DNA from: Phoronis australis
Lineage: Eukaryota; Phoronida; Phoronidae
Assembly (NCBI GenBank): GCA_002633005.1
Contig: NMRA01000212.1
Span: 9,615-73,614 of the forward strand
DNA: 64,000 bases
Direction: 5' to 3'
Of this stretch, positions 12,833 to 23,401 are shown in pieces. The notes beneath the pieces are model-generated. The model was not told the origin of the DNA, did not search any database, and was given only the letters and a program-made list of their open reading frames with translations. The stretch's first letter is position 1, and every line of letters begins with the position of its first letter. The position numbers and the translations under genes are program-made.

Positions 12833-12890
12833 GAAGTTCGAATGCTGCACTGACAAACGGCTGGACACAGGTTCAAATCCCACTGTGTAT
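12833..12890 (+). repeat. Weak tRNA-like / SINE fragment
   Basis: A perfect B box (ggttcaaatcc, around 12868-12878) lies ~35 bp downstream of a poor A-box match and is followed by an A8 run. The folding is poor. At best it is a decayed tRNA-derived SINE. Confidence 0.25.
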
Positions 12891-13070
12891 CAAAAAAAAT
12901 GCAATCCCGAAAAGTGCTAAGCATTGACCACCATGTGTACCCATGATACGCGCGCTCGTTTTTCTGAGGACGCTGTCAGTAACACCTGAAGATGACCGCG
13001 ACCGAAAAGTCGTGCCAATGTAAATAGAAGAGATGCTCATATTAGAAATCATGATGAATAATATACTTAC

Positions 13071-13341
13071 AGTTAACGCACGGATCCACACTAGGTGAAG
13101 GCTCTTTGCCACCTTGAGCACCCGATGCAGGCGCCTGTGGCGCAGCACACTGGCATACACAGGGCGAGCCGCCTCCTGCGAAGTGAACTAGTATTCCCAC
13201 TCCCACAGCAATGGCAATTGCCAAAAGTGCCAGGACGAAGCCGATGGCTGTACTAACATGGCAGCCACTGGATCGCTTACCGGAACCCATTATTTCAGTA
13301 CCACTGGAAATATCAGACAATTCAAAATTGTCGCTACCCAT
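13071..13341 (-). CDS. First coding exon of a second aminopeptidase N-like gene (type II membrane anchor)
   Basis: The ATG is at 13341-13339; 90 codons follow, then one base before a consensus donor (T|gtaagt, intron from 13070). The peptide starts MGSDNFELSDISSG, has a short polar cytoplasmic tail of about 28 residues, a hydrophobic segment (TAIGFVLALLAIAIAVGVGI, about residues 31-50) and a Cys/Pro-rich stem (SPCVCQCAAP...DPCVN). This is the layout of the N terminus of type II ectoaminopeptidases. The exon ends in phase 1, exactly what the first visible exon of the downstream-oriented gene at 47825 needs, and would make Cys at the junction. But it lies 3' of that gene on the same strand, so it should belong to another copy continuing off the left edge. 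The alternative is an assembly rearrangement. No ORF-level homology was computed. Confidence 0.7.
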
Positions 13342-16325
13342 CCGGACTTCAGGTGAGAATCCCGCCTACTGACTAAACGCTCTCCGTGGATTACCTTATC
13401 AATATACAGGGGATTCTTGCGGACGAAAACGTTATCTGCAACCCCATCAGTCGATGAACTTCGGACCATGCCGTTTAACCAATAAACTTACATTCATCAA
13501 TTTCAAAAACACATTACAATTATCTAAAATTAGTTACATATATGCATTCAAATTCAGTGTTTGGTTACATGTCTAAACAGATATGTGTTTAACAATAACT
13601 ACGGATTACGCGACTGCTCATCTCTGGTTTCGGCTGTTTAGGGCAGTTCGTGGCGCGAAATGGCGAAACGAATTGTTGTACACGGGTTATGATTGGGTAA
13701 TAATCGTGAACACTAACGGCATGTGATGTGCAGAAATGTTGCTAATGGTAACTAACGAGTCATATGAAGATGTCGGCAGGTGAGGAAGACAAGTCTTAGA
13801 ACTACACCTACGGCGATATGGGCCAAGATCTGTGTGCTGCGTCTTTTCACGAATTCGGCATGAGTAATGCGGACTCGACACCAGTGACGACAATATCAAA
13901 GGACAAAAGAGAAACAAATTTAGCTCTAAGATGTTCATAACACTTTTGAAAACTGATACTGTGATATCAAAGAAATTGAAAAGGTGATTATGAAGAGCTA
14001 TGTACGAATTCATCATGATGCAATCAACACGCCATGGAGTGCAGTTTTTAAATGTATTTCTGGCGAATTCGTACAGTAATTTTGAGGCTAGAGACGACTA
14101 GAAATCTTTAAGACTATCCATACTTGACGAGTGCGTAGTCTGTAGTTACTAACTTGTATACCACCAAGATATGTAAACAAGCAGAAATACTAAAAGCGGA
14201 CACTTGGAATTCATATTTGCAAATTATCTCCTGGTCTGTGTAAGTATACAATGTTACTGTAACTGTAATTTGTGTTGAATACGTGCGCCAACGCTTCTGT
14301 CGCAAGTAATTATGTGTAACGAAATCAAATCAAGCTTTATTTTTGAATTGTTAAAGAGTTTTACCAATGAAGAGCGCGAGTTTACGAATTAATGTGCGCA
14401 GTGCAGGACATCACACCAAGGCTAGTTATAGTCTGCGTACAAATTCCAAATAACATTACACCGAGTACCAATCTAAAAGCGAAGTAGGTTTTAGACGGTG
14501 TACGCTACCCACTGGAACAAAATTCACTTTCATGACATCAGAAGACACGTTGAATTTAGTGGACATAATGGGAGGCAAAATTGTAATTTCTCGACATCGA
14601 GACGAGACCAAGATCCCTACACGTTCAGACGTCTGCAACATTACGTTGACTTCTATGTGTACGTTTAGTAGCTTTGATGTTATGTACCAATTGGCTTCTT
14701 TCAGATCTGTAAACCGCCTGTAGGATGCGCAATTTAGCGGAAAGGGACCGAAATCTGCACACCTGTTGAACACTTTAGAGTGGGTCTGTTCAGCCAACTA
14801 GTTCTAAAGTTGTGTAGTTTTTCGGCAAGGCACCTCACACAACGCAACTACCACCCGTCACACTATCTCTAACAAGTCAAATATTTGAATTGAAGTCTTT
14901 AACCTAAAACTCTTTTAACAGATTAGCCGGTAAACGGATCAGCCCCCAAACCAAACTTTCCTGGTACATATCTCCTTCGTGCAAATGTCTGTTTCGATAA
15001 ACTTTACCTAAAACCGTTGTGAAATTAATTGTCGTTTAACGAATATCTTGAAGACAACCGAAATGGTTGATCATCTGTTACTTCGCAAAAAATCAGTTGC
15101 AAAATTTGTCACTGACTAAAACAAATTAAAGTTTACGAGTGTACGGGACTTAGGCAGCTGGGACGGATTGCAAAAACTTAATCTTGGATAACAACAATGG
15201 ACACCGCATCATCACGCGTCACGTTGCTATTGTTGAAGAGTGCACTTGATGTCACGGGACACACAGCAGTTTTATGCAACCCAGCCTGTACAATAAACCA
15301 GAGTAATAAAATCATGGCAATACCGCCACTGACCGACGTAGACCTTTCGTAATTTTATTCGCGAAATAAAATTGCATGGTCTCTTTATGTGCTAAATAAG
15401 CGAAGATTTGCCAAAATAGAAGATACGGTTGCCGGACGCAGTCAAAAATCCCCTGTTGCCGGAGTGATATTAATTTTTGACCCATAAAATTGGACATGCG
15501 GCATTGATTACCTTGGTTCCATGGGTAAAAGATGAGCACCTTCGACGACGATGTTGCTTCAGCGATACTAAAAGGTGCATCTGCCAAGAGTGCGTTCCGT
15601 AACCCCTAAAACACCCGCGGGTTGTCCAGTAATGTCATGTATTATGACGTAAGTACAACAAAATAATAATAAAAAACAAGACTTTGCAAGATGGGCATAG
15701 GCAGAAAGGCCATGACGATGACATTTAGAGAATATTGACGTGGCCTTTTGCCTTCGAAAATATTCCAATCATTAAATCAATTGTTACCATCTACAAATAT
15801 TTTGAAAGGTAGCAAGATTTAAAACCAAATTCAGCTGTTTAGCGACTTTCCTACGAAAGGCCGTTAGTTCGAAGTTTGTGATAAAACACAAGCAATGCGG
15901 AGCGTTTAAATGCGCCCAAGAATGTACCGCAAACCGTATGCTTCTAAGGGTATTTATTATTATAATAAAATAGCCATTAGATGACGCAGAATACTTCGAA
16001 CGCTTTCGAAAATGGAAATGTGTTGTCGTCTCCCGAATGGAAAGCTATTCGCTAAATTTTATGAAAATCAGTCACGGATTGCACAGGCGGACGTGAAACA
16101 AACAACTTGTCGTTATGAAGTGAAGCTGCAGACCGACCCGTCCAAGTGTATGCTTGCCACTCACACGTCAGAAAATGGGAACGCGCAGTTGTCTCTCGAA
16201 TACAAAAAGTATTTGTCAAACTTCATCCGTCAAGGAACTCGAAAGGCACAAACAGACACATAGCAGTAGTCGGATCCGTCAATCTGGTCAAGTTAATGAT
16301 TATGGGCCTGCATGTACGTATGTGG
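13342..16325. other. Upstream region of the second aminopeptidase; no gene recognised
   Basis: It presumably contains the 5' UTR and promoter of the exon at 13071-13341, but no TATA box or start site can be singled out. The open frames at 13687-14016, 14456-14797, 15312-15768 and 16012-16263 overlap one another antisense and have no recognised domain. Confidence 0.4.
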
Positions 16326-17035
16326 GTGCATATTAGCGTCGTCTCTGTCTGGACGTCCAGTGGGCGCTGCTGTATCTCCTCATGAAGGTTGGCACATTTG
16401 TTGCTATGGACCTGACTACGAATGTCCGTCTGATCCTGCCCTTGTGGTAATTTTTATGCGCCCGCATATTTATATGTGAACGCATTATGCCGTCTTCCTC
16501 GTCCGTCCGGTGCTCTATCTTGACGTATGTTCATGAAATTTTGCACATGTGGATGGGACGGTATGAGCGAACCTTTGTACAGATCTGACTACCGGTGTGC
16601 CCCCTGGTGGCAATTTTAGTTTTTATGTTAACCTCGTTATTACCAAAGGTCTTCAGCATATTTTCATAAAATTGGATGTATAGGCAGCTATTAGTGAGGT
16701 GAAGCTATCCTTCCGTTTTCGGATGGATTCCACATAGTTTGCGATACCTCAGTAGTGGCCATTTTTACTGTTTTCGAGTTGTTTTTGGCGTTGACCCTTC
16801 TATCCACCAAACCGCTTTAAGGACGATTGTGAAAATTGGCATATATGTTATTACTATGAAGAGGACGTCTGACTGTGATTTTCCGATGACTTATACTGAT
16901 GTGGCGCCTCCTAGTGGCAGATTTTTTGCAGCCATGGCTGTATCTCCTAATCCGCTTACAGGATCTTTACTACATTTAGCAAGTGTATTTATATAATGTT
17001 GATAGCGGACGACGACGTCTTACGGAGGAATCTGA
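16326..17035. repeat. Degenerate tandem array, unit roughly 150-190 bp
   Basis: Blocks built on the theme ctgtatctcc...tcatgaa-tt-gcaca...tgactac...gtgccccctggtggcaattttta recur about five times, starting near 16330, 16380, 16510, 16640 and 16800-16930, strongly diverged. The units carry an almost constant core 'cc(c/t)(a/g)gtggcaat/agat'. A similar pattern on the other strand occurs at 37980-38390. Confidence 0.6.
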
Positions 17036-17089
17036 CGACTTATTTAGTAGCTCCATCAGTTCACACTGCTTTCCATGGTGTACCTCAGT

Positions 17090-17345
17090 AAAAAACAAAC
17101 AGATAGTAAGACAAAAACAGAATTACAAAATGAAAAACAAATATAAGTAATAAGCAAAGAATAAGAAATTAACACGGAAAGACTGATGAAGCAAAATAAA
17201 AAAATATGATAAATAGAAGATCAAGAAATTAAGACAGGATAATTAACTAAAATATAAATATAAATATAAAAAATTAAAAGCAAATAATAATAAATAATTA
17301 ATAAAAATAAGACATTATATAAATAACAAATGAATAAATATGCAA
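17090..17345. repeat. A-rich low-complexity tract
   Basis: About 250 bp with A-rich, C-poor composition and irregular aaat/aata/agaa motifs. It follows immediately after the tandem array and has no coding capacity. Confidence 0.75.
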
Positions 17346-17849
17346 TTCTTAGACACTACGTGAAGTTAAATCTTTTTCTTATAAGTCTTTAAAGGTTAGA
17401 GATATTTGATACTGGGTCCTTAGTGTTTTACGTGAACAACCTCATTGAAAACGTCTGTGCACATCAAAGTTGGATGCAAAACATATAACAATTTATTTCA
17501 ATTGCAACTGAATTAATAAACAAAGCAATGCATTTTTATGTCATCTAGAGTAACTGTACTCACTGTAGTTGACTTGTGCGGTCTTACTTCGTGTATTTCC
17601 GTCTAACCGAAACGGTCACGACTTTAGGGCCTCATTCAAAATGGCCGGCGATGTCAGCGACTGTTTCAAAACTCTGCTTACGGAGACAAACAAGGATTAA
17701 GATTGTCAAAACACGTATATTTGTGAAGGCTGATATATGTCCATGACATCACATGAGCAGTTGCTAACGGACATTGAGTAGTATGACAATCAGCTGCTTA
17801 TTACGCTTATATTTACGACTTTAGGTCACTGGTATCTACCATGATAGCC

Positions 17850-19060
17850 AGACAGCTAGCTGTATGAAGACTGTCGTCAAAATACAACTAGCTGTATATT
17901 TATGTACAGCTTTGTACCAAGGTTAGGTACCATGACTGTGAGTTCAGCGTCGACAGGCCTCGAAATTACAAACAACATGGGTAATTCTGCTCTTCACTCC
18001 GGCGTGAAACTTGTATTAACATGCAGAGCTTAAGATCGGACGGGATACATGAAAAATCTGTGAATCAAACGACACTCACCTTGCTCGTTACAAACGTATA
18101 AGTGAAAAACAATCTAATAAACGCCATTTTCTTGCGTAATCCTCCCCCTATTCTAACAAAGAAAAGTTTTTAGTGACACTAATTTTGTATCAGATTTTAT
18201 CTGGTCAGTTTTTTTACCCACATCGGCGCAAAGCTGTATATTTAGCATGCAGCTTTGTATCAAGGCTAGACGAAAATATGCTCTGTTAGAACCCGTTGAG
18301 TACCCCGTATGCTCGTCAACTCGACCGGCAGGGGTGCGTGCAAAATCTGATAGTCAACCAACACGCGCTTGAGTTTATCTGTGCCTCGATCACGACTGAC
18401 GTCACTCACTACTATATGGTTATGAGCCATCGGGAAATTCGAGAGTGTGTGCACTCACCATGTTCGTTGCAGCCATTTAAGTGTCAAACCATCAAATAAA
18501 ATTCACCTTCTAACATAATTTGCCGCCTTTTGTAACAAAGAAGTCTGTAGTCCGTTTTCAAAAACATCCCACCTGTGACACGGCTCACGCGCCATTTCCT
18601 TAAATTCTGCGACGTCTTTCGGGAGAGGACGACAGCTTCGTAGTATAGTAGCAAGATTTGTTCTAAAATTCGGTTTGGTGGTATGAAATACTAAAAAGTT
18701 GTAACGAAATGAAACAAGTTTAGATGATTGGTTGTGAAAACTACGCAACCTTGTGCCGGCAGCAAAGAATAGTTGATAAAAGAATCGGGGGAAAAGAAAC
18801 TGGTCAAGGTCAGGTGACGTAATCGCCAAAAGCCGCCCGAAGTTAAGAGAACTTATCACAATTTTAGCAGCAGCTCGCGATTAAGCCTAACGACTGCTAA
18901 CTTTTCCACCACCGGTAAATAAGTTAGTTTACTCAAGGAAGAGAGTAGTTTTAATGTCACTAATTTTCAGTCGGATTTTATTTGTCCATTTTTTACCCAT
19001 ATTGGCGCAAAGTGGTACAAATTATTTAGTATACAGCTTTGGTCCAAGACTTGGGAAACC
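17850..19060. repeat. Diverged internal duplications
   Basis: 18171-18270 and 18951-19050 are direct copies (tagtgacactaatttt...ggcgcaaagctgtat...cagctttgtatcaagg). A third partial copy ends near 17928. A second matching pair is near 18076 and 18456 (cactcacc-tg-tcgtt...). A fragment around 17852-17900 recurs inverted at about 54974-55010. These look like ends or repeated parts of a transposon family that also carries the Harbinger scrap at 19076. Confidence 0.55.
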
Positions 19061-19075
19061 CGGCGATAGTATGCG

Positions 19076-19276
19076 GTGACCATCCCCTTAGAAGACACCT
19101 TTTTCAAAGATTTCGAACAACCAGGCATGGCAAACTTTTTACAGCACAGTACAGACATCGTGGCAAAATGGCCAGGCTCCAAACATGATTCATTCGTGTG
19201 GGCAAATAGTGGTCTTGACGAAAGACTCCGCATACCCCTTGAAGCCCTACCTATTGACATCTTTAGGTATGACTAA
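19076..19276 (+). pseudogene. PIF/Harbinger-type transposase fragment
   Basis: The 66-codon frame contains DIVAKWPGSKHDSFVWANS, which matches the conserved V-A-x-W-P-G-S-x-H-D-S-x-(4)-S block of the DDE domain in Harbinger transposases and HARBI1 (the block holding the second catalytic Asp). Only this part of the domain survives; the first Asp and final Glu blocks were not found nearby. It sits downstream of diverged direct repeats and is probably a fossil. Confidence 0.75.
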
Positions 19277-19299
19277 TGTCAGAATTCAACCCAGCTCAT

Positions 19300-21205
19300 T
19301 GTTAATTTAACAAACAATTATGTATTCTAACAAGCAAGCTGATTGAGAGCAAGTCGTTTCACAATAGATGTATACTCGGGAACCCAATGGTCGTCCGCCT
19401 AAGCATAAAACCGGCTTATTGTCGTACTCACCCAATTATTCCACTTCAAAGTTATATTCTGCATAGAACTTGATTTGACTCCCACAAATCCATAGTATTA
19501 GTTGATTCAAAAGTTTTCTTTTATTTATGCCGAGTTGTTTAAACTGTGCATTGCTTTTCGGCAGCCATTTTATAATGACTCCTATGGTCATCATATGCTG
19601 CCGCCTTTTGAAAGAACAGAAAACCACACAGAAAAAGGCCAAGAAAATAGTGCAAAGTGGTTTACAGCAATTCTACTTCAACCACACACTGTTTTTCTAG
19701 TATGATATGGATTTTTAAATTGATTAAAATTGATTTAGAATTTCAGTTCTGGAAAATAAATTGCAATTGCTTTATTCCAGATATACCTTACTTATTTTCT
19801 ACTTGTGTCTTCTTTATTTGACTTTTTGTTCTTGTTGCTCTTAACACCACTTATCTCTGCTGTCTTTCTTTTTCTTTTCAGTTTTTCTTCATTCTCTGTT
19901 AACACCTTGTCAGCCAAAAAAGAGCTGTAACACTTTGAGACTTTGTCGGTGCAAGTTGATCATTGAACCTCGATACAATTGTTCTAATAAATTACCCAAT
20001 ATTGTATTGTTTCATTTTTCTCGCCTGTAACAGGCTTCTGCAATCATAAACAAATAAATAAATACCCAAGTTGGATTTGCATTTTATTGTTCAATCTCTT
20101 CTTTTATTTTTGATTGTCATGCTGTGTTGTATGTAACAATGCAATATAGTGAAATAAAGTCAATGTTTTACTTTATTTGTGGCCATTCTCTATCAATTCA
20201 AGTATTTTAATTTTCTTCAAATAAATTCAAAATGCTTTAACCAAAATATTCAACATAAATGTTGAGCTCAGTACTTTGTTTCGCAATAAAAAACAAGTGG
20301 ACAATATTTTGATGACCAAGGCGTGCACCCAGCGTGTTCCATTTGTCTGCTGCGTTTTTCCTTTGGCCTAACGGGTGTCATTTAGTGCCTGGGACTAATA
20401 GATACATTGCATAAACAATCTCTGAGTTGTTTTTTGTTCCGTCTGAAGAAAATTTAATTTCGAAAATAACTTCTGAAAATGAACAAAAAAGTGCATTAGT
20501 AAAATCTACAAGTTTTCAAGTGGTCTCAAAAAACAGACGGTAAATGCATTAATTTTAGTCTCAGTTCTTCCATGCGTGTTAGTACCTAACGTGCATACGA
20601 GCACTCCAAATTGGAACGCTAAGTCCTGCGTGGCTGCGCTGCACGCGAAAGAAGATGGCAGACGACCTTTGGAGCCTGACGACGATAGGTATCCGGACTA
20701 TACTGTGTACTGTGTACTGCATCATTGTTTCATTTGTCTTCAAAATAAAGTCAAACCATAGATGAAATACTTGATCGAAACCCTTCAGCTCATGTGCGTT
20801 TATCACGTCAAGAACCCAAGGAGATACTTTGGAAGGCAAAAGATACTTAAAAATGCAATCCGATTGCATGAGCTTTGGTCGACAGCTCGTCGTCTACACT
20901 GATTCATCGACACATAACACATCAGCTTGTATTTGACAGATTATTTTGTTGCGAAGAGGGCTATGTTCTAGCAGCAAATATATCAAAACACAAGAGCTGG
21001 TGACAAGACCAAGAGGCCCGCGGTCATGGTGAGTCAGTTTAGTACACTGACCTTGATGCTATTTGAAGCCAAGCGTCTCTCTTAGCGCTTTGTGTGACCG
21101 AAATTTTCGACCACAGAATGTCATTATATTTGGTCACACCAGCAACCAAGCGAGATAGCTCCGGTGACGAAAACTTGGGCTTTCGTTTTTCCATATCGTC
21201 TGCTG
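19300..21205. other. Spacer without recognised genes
   Basis: AT-rich, with T-rich stretches at 19790-19900. Overlapping antisense open frames at 19436-19705 and 20576-20869 have no recognisable domain. Nothing else could be supported. Confidence 0.4.
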
Positions 21206-21209
21206 CGAA

Positions 21210-21400
21210 AGTGCTTCTTTCTCTACCTTCAAGCTTTGAAACTTCCACATCCGGTAAGCTGCGTCAAAAACATAAGTAAGAATTTCATATAAAGAACTTT
21301 TAAGTTCATAAAAGACCACTTATTTGGAATGAACTTGAGACAAACTTAAGATTTGTCCTAAAATTGAGTTTAAGATTTGTCTAAGTTAAGACACACAGCC
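21210..21400 (+). repeat. Partial copy of the 'ttaagtttg' MITE
   Basis: aagctttgaaacttccacatccggtaag (from 21231) and the following aacttgagacaaacttaagatttgtc (21330-21356) match parts of the complete element at 58621-58869, in the same orientation. It is truncated and diverged. Confidence 0.6.
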
Positions 21401-21678
21401 ACTCATCGAAGTCATCTGTTCATGACATCTGGTGATGGCTAGAATCTACTACGCTCTCTGTTTATGGAACGCGTTGCTGGAGATCAGCTAGGCGACAATC
21501 AAGTTTCTGATGGCGAAGCCACGGTTTGGGAGGCATGCAATAGGCCTACAATACATCAACCAAGAGGTCTTCACGAACCAGTGCCTTTATTTGTGGCGAT
21601 TTTGTTATTGAGAATTTTAAAGCTGTTCAACTGTGTAATGGAACACACGAAACTTCGAACAGGCAGAGCTAATCGATG

Positions 21679-22077
21679 AGTATCCGATTCATTGTATTCA
21701 AAGAACATCTGAAACTAGACAGACCAACAGCCATGGGAGAACATATTTTGGCAACTGGGCACACCATCTCTCTTGCGTCATCCAGGATCCTAGCCAAGGA
21801 ACAATGAAATTGGTAAACTCGTAAGCTCAAAGAGGCCATAAACATCAACAGACAGCGCTTCCTCTTGAACCGAGACAGAGGACTCCACCTAACACCCGTG
21901 TACTCCAGCATTCTTAACGAGCGTAAGGCGGGAAATCCCTCATTCATCGACAAAGACCTGGCGGACTAGGTCGAAACGTCTGCTAACAACCAACCACGTC
22001 TCTAAGTAAGTGAACATTTTATATACAATGCCTCTAGAGACCAATGACGAACCTATTCTCCAGTATCCGATTCATTG
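21679..22077 (+). mobile_element. 5'-truncated Penelope-like element insertion with 16-bp target duplication
   Basis: agtatccgattcattg occurs at 21679-21694 and again at 22062-22077, flanking a 367-bp insert. The insert begins inside a coding frame at 21697 (FKEHLKLDRP, AMGEHILATGHTI, RILAKE, then KLKEAININ, FLLNRDRGLHLTPVYSSIL), ending at a TAG at 21967-21969. This matches the C-terminal part of the GIY-YIG endonuclease domain of Penelope-like retroelements. Two internal stops show it is dead. The truncation from the 5' side and the long target duplication fit target-primed insertion. Confidence 0.85.
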
Positions 22078-22708
22078 CTGGCAAAACCAACCTATATTAT
22101 ACTGAAGGTTACACGATGGTGTATCATTCTATGTTATTAGATCCTACCAAAGTTATCTGGCTATGATGAACTCTCACGGTCACCTAAGTTGAAGATAATC
22201 ATCAAAATCAGGGTTAACGAGGTCAAAATTGCTTCAATGTCTCAGGACCGAATATGCCAATCCTTAAAGTGACAATTTTGCAAAATGTTAGATTTGCTCA
22301 AAAAGTACGATAACCTGTTATTTCTTGTACAATACTTACGTTTGGTCAATTTTGGACAATTAAAATGGACGACTAGTTTTTAAAGGCAATTTCTTGAAAT
22401 TTGAAGCTGCTACTCCTGATAAGACACGTAAATGGAATCGTGGATTGGTTTCTTTTAATCCAGCTGAGTTTCGTAGCAACGATGGATGTGTTATATTGTA
22501 TTTTTTTAGAAATGCTAGCGTGAGACTGCTAAAAGATCCACCATTTTTGGGATCCGGTGCCCTCTGATTGTCCACATCATGTTACGTTTGCGAACTATTG
22601 GCATTGCTTACGACTAACTTTTTCACGTTTCACCAGAAGCCTGATACTCAATGTTAAATCATGAACAATAAACTAAGTACTCATAAGAACACGATTTCTT
22701 GAATAACA

Positions 22709-22714
22709 TTTATT
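22709..22714 (-). terminator. Candidate polyadenylation signal of the aminopeptidase gene
   Basis: AATAAA on the minus strand, about 540 nt past the stop codon at 23258. No closer canonical signal was seen in 22715-23257. It would give a 3' UTR of roughly 560 nt. Confidence 0.45.
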
Positions 22715-23257
22715 AACACAATTTCTTTTGCATACAACCTCATAATTATAACACAACATTACTCATATTAATATAATTGTATTATTATAAATCATTGATA
22801 TCGTATATTAATGTTGTCTGCTTTCAATAGCTGTATTCAAGTTCACATGAGCATTTTGAAACACTTATTAGGCTGAAACACCTGAAGTTCAACCGTTTTG
22901 AATTCATCGTGTGAAGACAAAACTAAAGTTTTTTTTGCTGAAAATCCTTTGAAATTTAAAGCGCATAAATAGTGAATTTAGCAAGAACGTTTTAATTCAA
23001 AACGCATTTTAAAGTTGAAATCTAGCTAAAACTTTTTTAAATTGATGGATGTGTAAATACAACTAATGGTTAATGATTACAGTGTTATATCCAAAACATC
23101 TATTTACAGTATTTTTAAGCATACAGAACCGTGACTGATATATTTTTACAACAAACTGTATCAAATTGTGTCAAAGTACATCTACTTATTGCGCACATAT
23201 TTAAAGACGATCGGCGCTCCATCATAACTCAGCCAAAATTATGTTCAACGGAACTTT

Positions 23258-23401
23258 TTACGATCTTGACGCAAGCCAGGCACCCACAAGTTCCAAGTTG
23301 TTTTTCATCCAGTTAATGTTCGATTTGGTCTTTTCGATAGCCTGTTGAGCTGCCCTCGTTCCCGAGCCCATGTCTGGATATTTGTCACGGAATTCTTGCA
23401 A
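23258..23401 (-). CDS. Aminopeptidase last coding exon
   Basis: 144 nt ending in TAA at 23260-23258: [47 protein letters not shown]. The G-S-G-x-R-A...Q-A-x-E-x-x-x-x-N-I-x-W block and the short tail are normal for the family. There is no GPI-signal-like hydrophobic end, which agrees with an N-terminal anchor. Confidence 0.95.
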   Translation of the reverse strand: MQEFRDKYPDMGSGTRAAQQAIEKTKSNINWMKNNLELVGAWLASRS

